DNA from: Smallanthus sonchifolius
Taxonomy: Eukaryota > Streptophyta > Magnoliopsida > Asterales > Asteraceae
Reading direction: 5' to 3'
NCBI GenBank assembly: GCA_023525975.1
Contig: CM042035.1
Coordinates: 29,665,001-29,729,000 of the forward strand
DNA: 64,000 bases
Notes under the pieces: model-generated
Seen by the model: only the letters and a program-made list of their open reading frames with translations
Told to the model about the DNA's origin: nothing
The model's database searches: none
In this document: piece after piece, positions 10,873 to 22,539 of the stretch
Layout of the letters: each line of letters starts with the position of its first letter
Numbering within the stretch: position 1 is the first letter of the stretch
Made by a program: the position numbers and the translations under genes

Positions 10873-12494
10873 TGATCCGTGTCATGCCCAGTATCTTTAT
10901 GGAAATCACAAAACCGTTTGGGATCTCGTACGGATTTTGGGTTGAGAGGTCGCGGGGGTTCTAATGTTAGTTTTTTTGTTAAAAGAACTTCCCGGGGGCT
11001 TTTGACCAACTTGTTAATCCACGCAACTCCCTTACTCTCCGGATTATCCTTAAACCTTATTGAGGTATTGACAGATCTAATAGGTTCCGGGCGGGTGTAC
11101 GGGAGAGGCCTCGTCCATGTACTAGGTCCTCGAAAATGTTGAGTCTGTCTGGAGGAGTGTGGCTGTTTTCCTGTTCGATCACTTCGCTGATCCTTTTTAT
11201 CATACTCATGAGTGCTCCGGACGGATCTTTCTGCCCGGACGAAGGCACGAGCGGCCGTCATCAGTTCCTCCATGGTTTTTGGTAAACCGTCCCGGCCGTG
11301 GAGCCTACGAATGAGCTCGTCATGTCGGATGCCTTGAATAAAGCCTGCTATCATTAAATCCTCCCCTGCCCCGGCTATTTGCAAACTCTCTTTGTTATAC
11401 CGGGTGATGAAATCTTCCACCGATTCTCCGTCTCGTCTCCGGATGTGAAGTATTTCTGTCTTGTCTTTTGTGTATCGTTTTTGCTGATTAAACTGTTGCA
11501 TGAACTTTTCCATGAATTCATCAAAACTGTCGATCCGGCCTATAGGTAAACTATCGTACCAAAGGCGAGCTGTCCCGACCAAAGTTTGAACAAACATATG
11601 ACACCATTCATGCAGAGCCCATCTCTCTACTCCGCCAGCACTAATAAAGACATTAATGTGATCGTCCGGGTCTGTAGTACCGTCATATTTCCCAACTGTG
11701 GATGGCATTTTTAACTTACGAAGTATTTCTGCTTGAGCTATTCGGGGTGTGAACTTTGATTGTGTTAACAAGGCAGTTGGTCGGTACGGACAATGGATGT
11801 CCACTACGGGATTAGTCCCAGGTATAGGTATGAGTGCGGGTGGGGGCCCTTGCGTACTGTATGGGTGGGTGGGAGGAACGGACTGTCCTCCGGCAAAAGG
11901 ACCGATAGTACATGCAGATGTTAATCCCCCTAGTGTGGTATAAGTTGTTTCTTCAAATGTTAACCGTTTCCAGAGTTCGGCCAGACGTATTTCTTTCCAA
12001 AATTGTTCATCCATTCGGGCCCGACGTTGTTGTTCCATCCACCATTCGTTACCTGTGAGTAACGGCATGGTGTAAGGGAGAGATCCGGGAATAAACGGGG
12101 TGTTGGGAACGGGTATGGAAGGTATTCCGGCCGTGGTTGGAAGAGTTTGTGGTAGATTATAAATGGGTATGCCAGATGTGGTGGCCTGCAGAAAACTGGG
12201 AAATATTGCGGGTTATGGGAAGTCCCGAGTAACTTGGGTAGGCATGGTATTTGGGAGTAGAGGAGGCAATGAGGTGGGTAGGTTAGTATGCGAACTGTGA
12301 AAATGAGATGCTGTTGCTGCTGGCAACACATCTGCTGGATGGTTTTGAGTTTGTGCCAGACGATCCTTCAGCGAAGAAATCATAGGAATACCAGCTTGAG
12401 ACTGTGAATCTCCTGTTGGTGCTCCTGTGTTGGTAATGTGATTTCTATCCTCGTCGGATTCATAATCTAATTGTATGTTATCCATTGCGAGCAA
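10842..12494 (-). pseudogene. Tat-element gag with one in-frame stop
   Basis: Begins MLAMDN at 12494 (a second Met is 3 codons on). The first 93 codons end at an in-frame stop (12213-12215), after which the same frame stays open through the Pro-rich linker and reaches MPLLTG at 12068. The 408-residue remainder contains a retrotransposon Gag domain (about residues 125-260, with WCHMFVQTLVGTARLWYDSL and RRRDGESVEDFITRYN) and a terminal zinc knuckle CDFHKDTGHDTDHCWHL. Gag would build the particle around the RNA. The frame then ends where it overlaps the protease frame. Confidence 0.85.
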
Positions 12495-12528
12495 AGATTG
12501 AATTCAGGATACCGTTGTAACTATTGTT

Positions 12529-12546
12529 CGACCGGGATGGCGCCAA
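12529..12546 (-). other. Primer-binding site of the Tat element
   Basis: Directly inside the LTR, the minus strand reads TTGGCGCCATCCCGGTCG. The TGGCGCC start is complementary to a CCA-ending tRNA tail, as in many Tat/RIRE2-type elements. I cannot name the tRNA with confidence. Confidence 0.6.
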
Positions 12547-12791
12547 TGAAGAGACGTAAAAGCTCCACTTTGATAATAATTCCCGAATTCAATCAAGTAC
12601 AAGTTTCTGGATCCCTTTCATCTATGAGATCACCTTCTATTTATAGAGTTTTACATTCTCTTTCCCCTAACCGTATGATAGTGACAGCCTCTTTCTCATT
12701 GGTTCCTTCTTCTTGTGGGCCCTCATGGTGGTTAAGGAGTTTAGATTTCTTTCGTTTAGGCCCCTTATGTATGATCTTTTACGTCTCTTCA
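12547..12791 (-). repeat. 5' LTR of the Tat element
   Basis: 245 bp from TGAAGAGACG to CGTCTCTTCA. The outer 15 bp form a perfect terminal inverted repeat (TGAAGAGACGTAAAA against its complement), unusually long for an LTR. It lies next to the primer site, and the partner LTR is left of the window. Confidence 0.8.
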
Positions 12792-12796
12792 GTTAG

Positions 12797-14309
12797 TTTT
12801 CTTAAAAAAAAATTATATAAATTTTTAAAAAAACGAGCAATTTATCCTTAATTCGGTTATAATCTCGATAAAATAATTGGACGACTGTTATTACATATAT
12901 CTAACAAACAATTACATATATGCAATAACCTATCACATATATGTAATAAGCTATTATATGTAATAACATAGAATGTGTGTGTGGTTACACGTTCAAGACA
13001 TACTTAATTTTAAGTAAATAACCGCACAATCAAGTATACATAGTGATAGAAAAAACCACATATAGAATAGTTTATGTTGCATATATTACATATAAGTAAT
13101 ATCTTATATGTAATGAACAATTACATAATAATATGAACATATATGTAATTGTTCATATTATATAAAATAAAAAATACATATATGTAATTTCATATTACAC
13201 ATATGTAATATCTTATTTTTATATATATAGTATCACATTACATATATTATATCGTATTACATATATGTAATAGAACAAAATTTAACTTGCTATTACAAGT
13301 TTTCATATAAATTTTACATATAATGTTAATTTACAACCAATTTTACAACACAAAATAAAAAATATCAAGATAAAAAAACGTCATTGAATAAAGTCGTTTA
13401 TGTAATAAATGTTTACGTCATTCTTATAATTCTATATTTAAAGTTTATTTTGTATTGGATGAGCGTTATCTTCATTTGTATTTTTTTGTTTAATAAAAAA
13501 CTACATAGTCTATTTAAAAGGTATTGAGATTTTTAAATTATTACGTATAATGAATCTTAAATTTAAATAGCTAATTTGGAAAAAAAAAAACTAGATCAAA
13601 AATACAAATACAACAATAATTGATCTCATGGTTCAGGGTTTTTGGATGAACAATATCATGTATGTTTATATTACGTGTAAAAAAAGTTGGATAAAGAATA
13701 TAAATAGAACAATAATTGATCTCGAGACACTGGAAGAATTATGTGATTCTCTATTTAAAAGGTATTGAGATTTTTAAATTATTACGTGTAATGAATTTTA
13801 AATTTAAATAGCGAATATGTAAAAAAAGTGGGATAAAAAATATAAATAAACCAACAATTGATCTCGTTGTTCATGGTTTTTGGATGAACAATATCATTTA
13901 TGTTCATATTACCTATACAACAATAAAAAAATTATATAACAAAACTATACTCGAATTAAAGATAATAAAACGATATATTTTATGTTGTATTTTTTTTTAA
14001 AAATGTTATTGTATAAAATCTATTTGTGTTCTAAAAAAGAGGGGGGGTTTTTTGAAAATATGGAGGGAACGTTTGAACACGTACATTTATGTTTATATTA
14101 CATATATGTAAGTGTTTGTTACATATATGGAATAAAAACGTTTAAAAAAAACTTCAAGATTATAACCGAATTAAAGATAAAAAAAAATGCTCAGTTTTAT
14201 GGTATACTTTGTTTAAAAAATAACAATGTATTAAAAAATTATTAAAGTCTAAAGAAAGAGGGAGAATTAGTTAAAAAAAACTAATTAAAAAATGGATAGA
14301 CACAGTAAA
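12797..14309. other. AT-rich intergenic stretch
   Basis: No credible gene. 12890-13290 is packed with palindromic ACATATATGT/TTACATATATGTAA-like words. The rest is A/T homopolymers and a diverged direct repeat described separately. Short plus-strand ORFs such as 13982-14245 are A/T-rich and have no recognisable domain. Confidence 0.6.
13507..13915. repeat. Pair of diverged direct repeats (~165 bp)
   Basis: About 13507-13671 and 13748-13915 are alike. Both run from CTATTTAAAAGGTATTGAGA through TTTTTGGATGAACAATATCA, with scattered substitutions and indels. Confidence 0.65.
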
Positions 14310-17300
14310 TGTGACACCCGACATTTCCAAAACGTCGTTCATACACGACTTAAACGTGTTTACGTTAACGTGTTTCCTGAAACACTTGAAATCATGCTCT
14401 TGAAAAATAAAAGTCTAGCGAACATAATGCATTGATCGTTTCATACCATAATAATTATAAGAATTGCCTGTTCATGCGGACGTAAAATCTATATAACACA
14501 AACGATAGCAATTAATTATTAAAACGGAAAAATATTTAGAATTATATTATAAATAAACGATCATGTTCCGAAGACTAAGTCTTTAATATATAATATATAA
14601 AGATTCTCGTAAAAACATTTTTAGAGTTATCGTTGTATATTATCCTCTTAGGATATTTATAAATGTGAATGATCACATCTACAAATAAAAATATACGTAA
14701 CTTGAACGTTTTTCATCAAACTATCCATTGACTATTTAAACTATGATTTTAGTGTCATGTAGAACGTAAATCAAATCACATTGTCGTTTAAAATTCTAAA
14801 CGGGACTCATACCGCTAATAATACTAACAACTAGCTTCCAAATCTTCTTCATGATGAGTAATCTTCACACCATATTAACTTACTTCTAAATCTAGATAAG
14901 AACCTAATCATCCATCAATCCATCACCACCCATCCTCATTCATCCAAACTTTCATCCATAATCCAATCATCATGATTGGAGTGAATGGAGCTTGTTCTTT
15001 TCACCACATGAACACTTAACCTATCATCTCCATCATATGTACATCCATCAAATCTACACTTGCAAAGATTTACACTCCAACATCCATTTCACCATATATA
15101 TATACATATATATATATATACACACATATATATATATATTATATGAGATTGTTAACGCGTCTAAACTACGAACATAATTATAGGTATATATATAATATAC
15201 CCGACATGTTCCATTAATTTATATTATGACGACCTCGAAATTTATTTATTAAGAGGAGTATTTAGCGGGTATTAATTGCGGGTAGTATACCGCGTTTGAA
15301 CCATCATAAACCACCACCCACTACCATCACCTCATCATCATCACCCCATCACTTCACCATTCCCATTCAACCAAGACTTTATCTAAAATACAATCACCAT
15401 CATTGCATTGTATGAAGCTTGCCCATTCATCCACATCAACACTCGACCTCTAATCTATATATATGTGTGTATCTACTTCAAAAGAAAGATCACATCTCAA
15501 ATCTCCATCTATCTCTCTCATTTTCGGCACACATACATTATCTAGTGCTTTGCATTATCCACTTAAGATCAAAGAAATAATCAACCTCCTTTGGTATTCC
15601 AAGGAAGAATACAAGGATTTCGTGAAGGATTCTAGCTACAAACCCAAAGATCTCTCATCTTTCTTCTTCAAAACCAACATCTACATCTCTAGTGGGTATA
15701 ACACTTCATAAACTCTCTCTTTTCTTTATATCTAAGATTAAAGTGCACTTTGTTCACCCAAAAATGCAATGATTTCATAAAACCCCGTAACTAAGTGAAT
15801 TAACGAGTGAAGAAGAAGGTTGATCAAGAAAATAAAGTATATATGTGTGTATGTCGTATGTATATATGTCTGTGTATATATGGTTTTTTTTAATCATAAA
15901 AGTTTACTAAACGTTAAGTGGTTACAAGCATGAGTAGGGTTTTGTGTGGATTTCGTTAACTACAAACTATTAGTCGTTTAAACACGAAAATATGCATGGA
16001 TTTATGTATGTACGAGAAAGATGTGTTCATAACATTATGTTACTATAAGTGGATTAAAATGTGTAAATATATACGGATCCATACATTTAGTATTTGAAGA
16101 TTTGTGTTACATAAAACTTGAGTTGCTAAAGTAGTGTGGTTTTTATAAAAGAATACACAATTTTTGATAATATATAATTTGGTTGTTTCAAATAAAAAGA
16201 ACTTTCACAAAAATATGGATTTAATGACTTTAAGTATGTATTTTTGGTAAAAATTGATAAATGATGTATAATAATAGTATTTTGGGAATAATCGAACTTT
16301 AAATATATTTTTGAGAAGAAATAAACATTTAAAGCCATGCATATATATTTTTGGTAAATATGACCATGAAACGTGTTAAGATAATTATTTGAATAATTAC
16401 ATGTATAAAGGGTGGATTATAGACTCTTAGGAACAATATATGTGATTAAGTTTATTACGTATAAATATATGGTGAATAAATATGTATACTGGGAGTAGTG
16501 GATAAGCCTTTAAGTGTTAGAGATTACACAGGTGAATAACTTGATAATATTAACAATAATTATTCGAGCAAGTGTATATATATAAATGCATTTGTATAAA
16601 TGTTGAAGTATACGTATGAGCCTAGGTATAACTACGAGTTTAATCACGTATTGATACAAGAGATAATATATCTTGGAAATATATGGTGTTATGATATAAA
16701 TTATATTATTTACGCTATTACGATGAAAATGGATTATTTCTCTAAAAATAGTTATATATTTTTGAAAGTATATAATTACTCGCTGATCATGACTTGTATC
16801 TTTGTGTTTATTTGTGTGAGTATAATACATGTGTGAATAGTTATACGAGCAAATAAATAGTAATCACCAGTAAGCCATAACATACAGAATTGTCTTAAAT
16901 AGAAACCCGTTCCAACCGGACCAACTTAATGGGTGAACAACTTGCACTCGAGATGTCGTTTCTCAATTCTAAGACATATGTTGTATTAAATAGGGCACGA
17001 GTAGTCAGGTCTCGCTTTTACAATTATATAGTTGCTAGCACTTACACATTGAAAGACCATCAGGTGAGTTTACGCCCCCTTTTAGCTTTTTAATGTTTTG
17101 TAAACATCGGGGGGGGGGGGGGAACATGCTTATACGACATATTTGAAAGAATGAAACATATTTGTTTATACTCTGGATCACATGAACATTTTGGTTTAAC
17201 TCCTTGTGAGTTTCACGACCCCTTTTTATTGTTTTCTACTTTGGGGGAAAAACATGTTAATTTCAAACGGTATGATAACTAGAAAACGAGAAACAAGCAT

Positions 17301-18194
17301 CTGATTCCCTTGTGAGCATGAGTTAACACTAAAAGGTCCTCGGTATTTCGAACTATAACCATTAGCTATGGACTTAGACGTAGATCGATATGAATAGTAC
17401 TATTCGGGTTGACACCCCCAATCATGGTTAGTCGCGCTAACCCGACCAGCATGGTTAAATGATTGCATATTAGGTCTTGTTGTTTCTCATTGTTTAAAGG
17501 TACAATGGGCTAGGGCAAAATTCAAGAATTCGTTAAAGGTTTGGTTATAGGCTTGTGCATCACATAATTCGTTTGTGCTAGCTAGACAACGATGAATCAA
17601 CCGCTAACTTGTTTTGCTTACCATATGCATAAAGTAAATTTCGAGCAAAGGATTTCGCCAATGGTATACGTACCAATGGAATTGCTAGTCAATTTCGAGA
17701 AACGGGTTTTGCCATCGGTATACGTATCAATGGTCTTGACAGTGAATTTCGAGCAAAGGGTGTTGCCAATAGTACCCGTACAAACAGTTTAGTCAATCAA
17801 TTTCGTGCAAATGGTTTTTCCCGAAGGATTTCGTATAAATAGTTTTTGACAAACGATTTCGTAACTATGGTTTTCCCAATTGCATTCGTTTAAAACCTGT
17901 GAACTCACCAACATTGCGTTGACATTTTTTAGCATGTTTTCCAGGTAATACATACGGCACGGTTGGAATAGGTTAAACATTTGAATTAAGCCCTTAGAAG
18001 ACGAAGATGCTTGGTCGTTTAACGTCAAGTCAATTTAGACTTGTATGTCTTTAGGTCTATATATTCATTTAGTTCCTGTAATGGTGTTCGACACTTTAGA
18101 AGTCTTTATTTAGCTTCCGCTGTTGTGTAATGTTACCAATCGTTGCAACCTTAAATTATTTATTTATTAAGTGAATAAATTTGGGGGTGTGACA
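14310..18194. repeat. Very long solo LTR (3.9 kb) or LTR-derived element
   Basis: The ends are TGTGACACCC (14310) and GGGTGTGACA (18194), inverted copies of each other, with a perfect 5-bp duplication GTAAA at 14305-14309 and 18195-18199. The TG...CA ends and 5-bp duplication identify an LTR retrotransposon product. No primer site, polypurine tract or pol domain is visible inside, so a solo LTR is likeliest. Length and ends fit the large LTRs of chromovirus (Tekay/Del-like) elements, which is inference. Inside are a diverged repeat (about 14880-15010 against 15310-15440), TA microsatellites near 15100, a 15-G run near 17110 and a tandem repeat at 17620-17880. Confidence 0.75.
17620..17880 (+). 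repeat. Imperfect ~60-bp tandem repeat in the 3.9-kb LTR
   Basis: Four to five copies of a unit with AATTTCGAGCAAAGGGT and CCAATGGTATACGTA-like cores. Together they keep a 66-codon plus-strand frame open (17592-17792), but this is better explained by the repeat than by a protein. Confidence 0.6.
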
Positions 18195-18372
18195 GTAAAT
18201 CTTATACCCCTTAAATAATCTAAGCCACTCATTTCAAAAAAAAATAATTAGAATTAATCTTATCCACTAATTATTATATGTTAAATTAAATTAGTAACTC
18301 AAAATTAGTTTTTTTGTTTACACAATAAAAATATGTTTACACATGATCATTTTCCTATATATACATATATAG

Positions 18373-18918
18373 AGGGAGGATCCCCTAAGAAAGGGATTTT
18401 GCCTAACTAGCATAAGAAGGATTCTGAAGATAACATGTGGCACTCCTCATAAATATGATTAAAGGGATTTAGGTCTTACAACACAAACTTTCACCCACTT
18501 GTTTTCTCACAGTACAACACAAAAAAATATAGTACAAAAAATACAGCACCAAAAATATAGTACAAAAAATCTAGTACAAAAATTTTAATAAAAAAACTTT
18601 AGCATACAAAATCTAGTACAAAAATTTCAATACAAAAAATATAGCACAAAAAAATCTAGTACAAAAATGTTAGTACAAAATAGAAAAAAAAACCCTACTT
18701 TTTATATTTTTTGAGTTGTTAATTTTTATATAGCAGTATGAACGTTTTAAAATAGTGGGGGAATTTGAAAAAGTCAACAAAATTGGCTATCTCCAAAATA
18801 CCCGCACTTCCCTCTTTTTTCTAACACTTTGATCTCAACCATTGATTACAAAAATGAAAAGCCAATATTACTTCTTATGCTACTTAGGAAAAATCCTTTT
18901 CTTATTTGATCCTTCATC
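18373..18918. mobile_element. MITE with 47-bp inverted repeats, Mutator-like
   Basis: Left TIR 18373-18419 (AGGGAGGATCCCCTAAGAAA...CATAAGAAG) and right TIR 18871-18918 are complementary with a few mismatches. Direct repeats of TACATATATAG flank the unit (18362-18372 and 18919-18929), compatible with a 9-11-bp duplication as in Mutator-like elements, although the AT-rich target makes the length uncertain. The interior has A-rich AGTACAAAAA units and no ORF. Confidence 0.7.
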
Positions 18919-18970
18919 TACATATATAGGATGGTTCCCCTAAAAAGTGTAATTTGGCTAAGAAGCCTAA

Positions 18971-19200
18971 GAGCATTCACAACCCGTTTGGTATAATTAT
19001 GTGAGTGTGTTTTATATATTTTAAGGAGTGGTTGTGAGTAGAGGAGAGAGAAAATATATAAGGATAAAAGTAGTGGTTTTTAGTATAATTATAAGGATAA
19101 GGAGAGAGAAAAGTAGAGATAAAAGGTAGAAAAAATGGTGTTTTTTAGTGTAATTATAAGGATAAGCATACAAAATATAAAGAGCGGGCTAGGAATGCTC
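18971..19200. mobile_element. Harbinger-like MITE with TAA duplication
   Basis: 230 bp with ends GAGCATTCACAACCCG and CGGGCTAGGAATGCTC (imperfect inverted repeat). The 3-bp TAA repeats at both sides (18968-18970 and 19201-19203) fit the PIF/Harbinger target preference. It lies inside an older repeat whose sequence resumes as TAAGAAGCAATC. Confidence 0.65.
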
Positions 19201-19203
19201 TAA

Positions 19204-20482
19204 GAAGCAATCTCATCCATTTAAATGGATGATCAATGATAGATAATTAAGTGTAGAAAAAATAAGGAGTGAATGAGCATCTTTGGAAAACCCAAAATTG
19301 TTAACTTTTTTCAAATTTCCCCATTTTTTTTAATCGTACATAACTTTTTTCATACGACCTTATTTAAAAAAAATATTGAACCATAAAATCGAATATTTTT
19401 TTATCTTTAATTCAAGTATAGTATTGCTATACTTTTTGTAAAAAAAACGGATACTATATAAAATTGTGCTATTTTACGTAAATTGTGCTGCTTTTGCATG
19501 AATTGTGCTGTTTTATGGAAACTCAAACTAGCACAAATAAAAACACAAAAATAGCAAACTAGCAATACAAAAATATCCAACTAGCACAACAAAAATATCC
19601 AACTAGCATAAAGACAGCAAACCATCACAAAAACAGCAAACCAGCACAGTTACTAAAACAACCAGCACAAACAAATTAGCACAACAATAATGTGATTTAA
19701 AAAAACAAACCAGCACAAATAATGAGAACAAGACAAACCAGCACAATAATTAGCACAAAAAACCAGCACACATGATAAATAAAATGAACAAAACAACACC
19801 ATAATAAGCAAAAACAACACAAAAATAAGTCAACCTTTGTTAACTTGAACCGTCAACGACACCAAATTGAAAGTTAGCGAATATGACGTGTCCATATTAG
19901 CTAGGATCAATGCAAAATGAAAGATTAAACAGTAAAACGGGTACAACTTCGAAGTAACATAAACCCTAATATACCTTTTTGGTTGAATTTTGTGTGCCGA
20001 AATGACGAATGGTGTCGCGTGTCACATTGGGCTAAAAATTAACGCTAATCAATCGAGTAAGTTAAAAGCACATATTGTTGTTATTACATTACCAAAATGC
20101 AGCATCACATATATCAATAAACATTCAAATAGATAAATTCATAAAAAAAATCTTATGTAAATAACTAATGTCTCCTACAACAATATTCAAGAAACCCCAA
20201 TTATTTGTTTAAATTCATGTAAAACCCTAATTAAATTATGGGGTTTGTTTGAATTAGCAGGTATACATGTACAGATTGTTGGTAAAGATGGGAGATGATT
20301 ATCATCATCATCATCATCATAATCAACTGATGGGTTTTGGTCTTCGTTGTCGTCTGATTCGTCGGAGAGATCAGGTGGTGGCAGAGTAAGGGGGTTGCTT
20401 TGTTGATTTCATTGTTTCTTCCCCATTTTCGGGTTTCGTTCTTGCTTTGGGTTTCAGCTATCAGCTTTACTGAGAACCTGTG
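19204..20482. other. Low-complexity region without a gene
   Basis: 19440-19830 consists largely of repeated CAGCACAA/AAACAGCAAAC-like words and their complements. 20290-20320 is an ATC microsatellite. I see no coding exon I can support. The outer edges (18931-18970, 21950-22005) share GATGGTTC...CTAAGAAG words and may be ends of an old Mutator-like repeat enclosing the younger insertions. Confidence 0.45.
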
Positions 20483-20748
20483 TGATGCGAAATCAAATGC
20501 AATCAAATGGCTCAAGAATCTTTATGTTCAGAAAAGCTTCAAAACCTCAAAGGTTTATTGATAATTAACTTCAATAAAAAAACTGATCATAAATCTTCAC
20601 ATAACCCTAATATTTATACTAGCTCCTAACAATCTAAAGATAATGATAAACTAAAAATAAAAGATAAACTAAATAAATTAAAAAAGATAATTAAAGTAAC
20701 AAATATTCAAATTCATATTTAAATTGTAGTTGATATTGAATCCCTACA
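20483..20748 (-). repeat. 3' LTR of the short non-autonomous element
   Basis: 266 bp. Right of it (upstream on the minus strand) a GACGGGGAG run near 20764-20773 is the polypurine-tract candidate. Confidence 0.78.
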
Positions 20749-20792
20749 TCTTTATATGTATCATACTCCCCGTCTTAAAGAAAACTCGTCCT

Positions 20793-21086
20793 CTAGTTTT
20801 GTCTCCGGTCCAAATCCACCTGGGTCGAAGGGAACATCAGTTCAAATAGTTCAGCTCCACGATCCGTCTCGCTTGGGTCGATACCACCTGGGTTGTATTG
20901 CTTCGGGCTTATTGGGTTGCCGGGTGTCTCCACCTCTTTTCCACGAGTCTTGGGAACGCTTACAAAACACACCGACCCAATGTGATATTTCAACTTATTT
21001 TCATGCAGCATATTGAATATACTTCGCCTAATAATTTTCAATCCATCAACCTGTGGCTTATCAACTTGATCATGCATGCCACTCAT
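20793..21086 (-). pseudogene. Internal ORF fragment of the short LTR element
   Basis: 97 codons containing YNPGGIDPSETDRGAELFE and MFPSTQVDLDRRQN. I recognise this as the kind of sequence found near the 3' end of plant LTR-retrotransposon internal regions. It has no catalytic domain. A second minus-strand frame (21486-21091, 131 codons) overlaps the right LTR and primer site and is probably non-coding. Likely a relic of the autonomous parent. Confidence 0.45.
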
Positions 21087-21433
21087 GGCATTAATAATTT
21101 GACCTTTGTTTTTTTACAATTGGATTTCCCACAACCGAAAGGCTTGAATTCCTATCCTCATTTTTTTCAACATCAATTATCCTCTTAATTTGAATATTTA
21201 ATTTCTTAAACAATCCACAAATTTTCGAGTTAACTCCCATGATTAATATATCTTTATCTACTGGTTCGTTAATAAAAATTATCCTTTCACTTTGAAAAAA
21301 TATCCATTCACTTTGAATAATCAATTCTTTAGAAGACTCCACTAATATAGGTTCAACCATTTTATCTTCATCGCTAGCAAACTCAACACCACCAGTTGCG
21401 ACCTCTATGACGCCGACAGCCACCATTTGAAAA

Positions 21434-21451
21434 CCAAAAGCTCTGATACCA
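21434..21451 (-). other. Primer-binding site, tRNA-Met type
   Basis: The minus strand reads TGGTATCAGAGCTTTTGG, two bases from the right LTR. TGGTATCAGAGC is the standard complement of initiator tRNA-Met. Confidence 0.85.
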
Positions 21452-21453
21452 AA

Positions 21454-21715
21454 TGATGCGGAATCGAATGCAATCAAATGGCTCAAAATTCTTTACGTTC
21501 ACAAAAGCTTCAAAACCTCAAAGGTTTATTGATAATTAACTTCAATAAAAAAACTGATCATAAATCTTCACATAACCCTAATATTTATACTATCTCCTAA
21601 CAACCTAAAGATAATGATAAACTAAAAATAAAAAAGATAAACTAAATGTATTAAAAAAGATAATTTAAGAAACAAATATTCAAATTTAAATTGTAGATGA
21701 TGTTAAATCCCTACA
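21454..21715 (-). repeat. 5' LTR of the short non-autonomous element
   Basis: 262 bp, closely matching 20483-20748 apart from small indels and about a dozen substitutions by eye. Confidence 0.78.
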
Positions 21716-22025
21716 TCTTTATCTTTATCTTTATCTCTATCACTATGTTTGCCTTGTTTGCTTTTCTGTTGTGGGTTTTGCCAATTTTGCACCTTACGAT
21801 TTACAAATACAAGTAACTAGGGTGCTGGATTAAAAGCTCTATTGAGTAATGGAATTGAAGATGCTTGCCTAGAACAGGTCCTACAGTTAATTGGATTTGA
21901 AGAATGCTCTTTTACTACCAAAAATACCCTTTCTCATAAATTATAGAGATTGTCACATGTCAAGCGACGATTGTTTCTTAGCTTAATAGGGCTTCTTAGT
22001 TGAACCATCTCATATATATATATAA

Positions 22026-22090
22026 ATAGGGACATGTTTGTTCTTTTGGTTCTCGCCAAAATAATGGTTCTTAATTGAACATGTCCCTAT
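22026..22090. repeat. 65-bp hairpin repeat
   Basis: The ends ATAGGGACATGTT and AACATGTCCCTAT are perfect 13-bp inverted repeats, and pairing continues imperfectly through GGTTCTCGCC. It looks like a tiny foldback element next to a TA/GT microsatellite. Confidence 0.6.
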
Positions 22091-22131
22091 ATATATGTGT
22101 GTATGTATATATATATATATGTGTGTGTGTG

Positions 22132-22521
22132 TATAAAGAATGGATATTTTTTGAAAACCTACTTAGAGTTGTGAAAACATTGAAAACTTCCTCAAAAAAT
22201 GTGTTTTTACATGTTTTAATAAAAAATTGAAAATCATTTTAAGAAACTTTTATAACATTTTCGTCTAAAAAAATACAAAAAACGTCGAGCGGTTTTTTTT
22301 ATAAAAAGTTTGAAATTACACAACATGTTACATATGTAAAACAACTGAGCAGAATTTAGAAAAAAAATCTATAAAAATATCTGGTCGGCGCTTTTTTTAT
22401 AAAAAGTATTGAAATTACATATAAAAGGTTTTCCAAAAAAAACCTTGTAAAAATCCAATTTTTGGACAGTTTTCAATGTTTTCATAACTAGGAGAAGTTT
22501 TCATCTTATACATTCTCTATA
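22132..22521. mobile_element. MITE with ~55-bp terminal inverted repeats
   Basis: The left end (TATAAAGAATGGATA ... GTGAAAACATTGAAAACT) pairs with the right end (AGTTTTCAATGTTTTCATAA ... CATTCTCTATA). The interior is A/T-rich with two GTCG-containing copies (near 22280 and 22385) and no ORF. Superfamily not assigned. Confidence 0.65.
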
Positions 22522-22539
22522 TATATACATATATACTAG

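Larger units (their letters stand above)
1..12791 (-). mobile_element. Ty3/gypsy element, Tat lineage, 5' part (3' end outside window)
   Basis: A minus-strand LTR retrotransposon. From right to left it shows a 245-bp LTR (12547-12791), a primer-binding site, gag, protease, reverse transcriptase, RNase H, a second RNase H-like domain, integrase, and a tandem-repeated 3' non-coding zone (1-190 plus 6773-6919). The second RNase H after the RT-linked one is a known hallmark of the Tat/Ogre lineage. A younger element (191-6767) is inserted in the 3' zone. The 3' LTR lies left of position 1, so the target duplication cannot be checked. The 5 bp right of the LTR are GTTAG. The coding region has in-frame stops and frameshifts, so this copy cannot be autonomous. 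Confidence 0.88.
20483..21715 (-). mobile_element. Short non-autonomous LTR retrotransposon (TRIM/SMART size)
   Basis: Two LTRs of about 265 bp (20483-20748 and 21454-21715) are near-identical. On the minus strand they run TGTAGGG...GCATCA. A Met-tRNA primer site lies just inside the right LTR, so transcription is right to left. The internal part is only 705 bp, with a gag/pol-3'-end-like fragment. No clean target duplication is seen: CTGTG on the left and TCTTT on the right. The element depends on enzymes from elsewhere. Confidence 0.8.

Noticed and set aside
18931..22005. Complete Mutator-like element enclosing several insertions
   Set aside because: The two ends share only short words (GATGGTTC, CTAAGAAG) and the duplication cannot be told from TA microsatellites. 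Too weak to list as an element.
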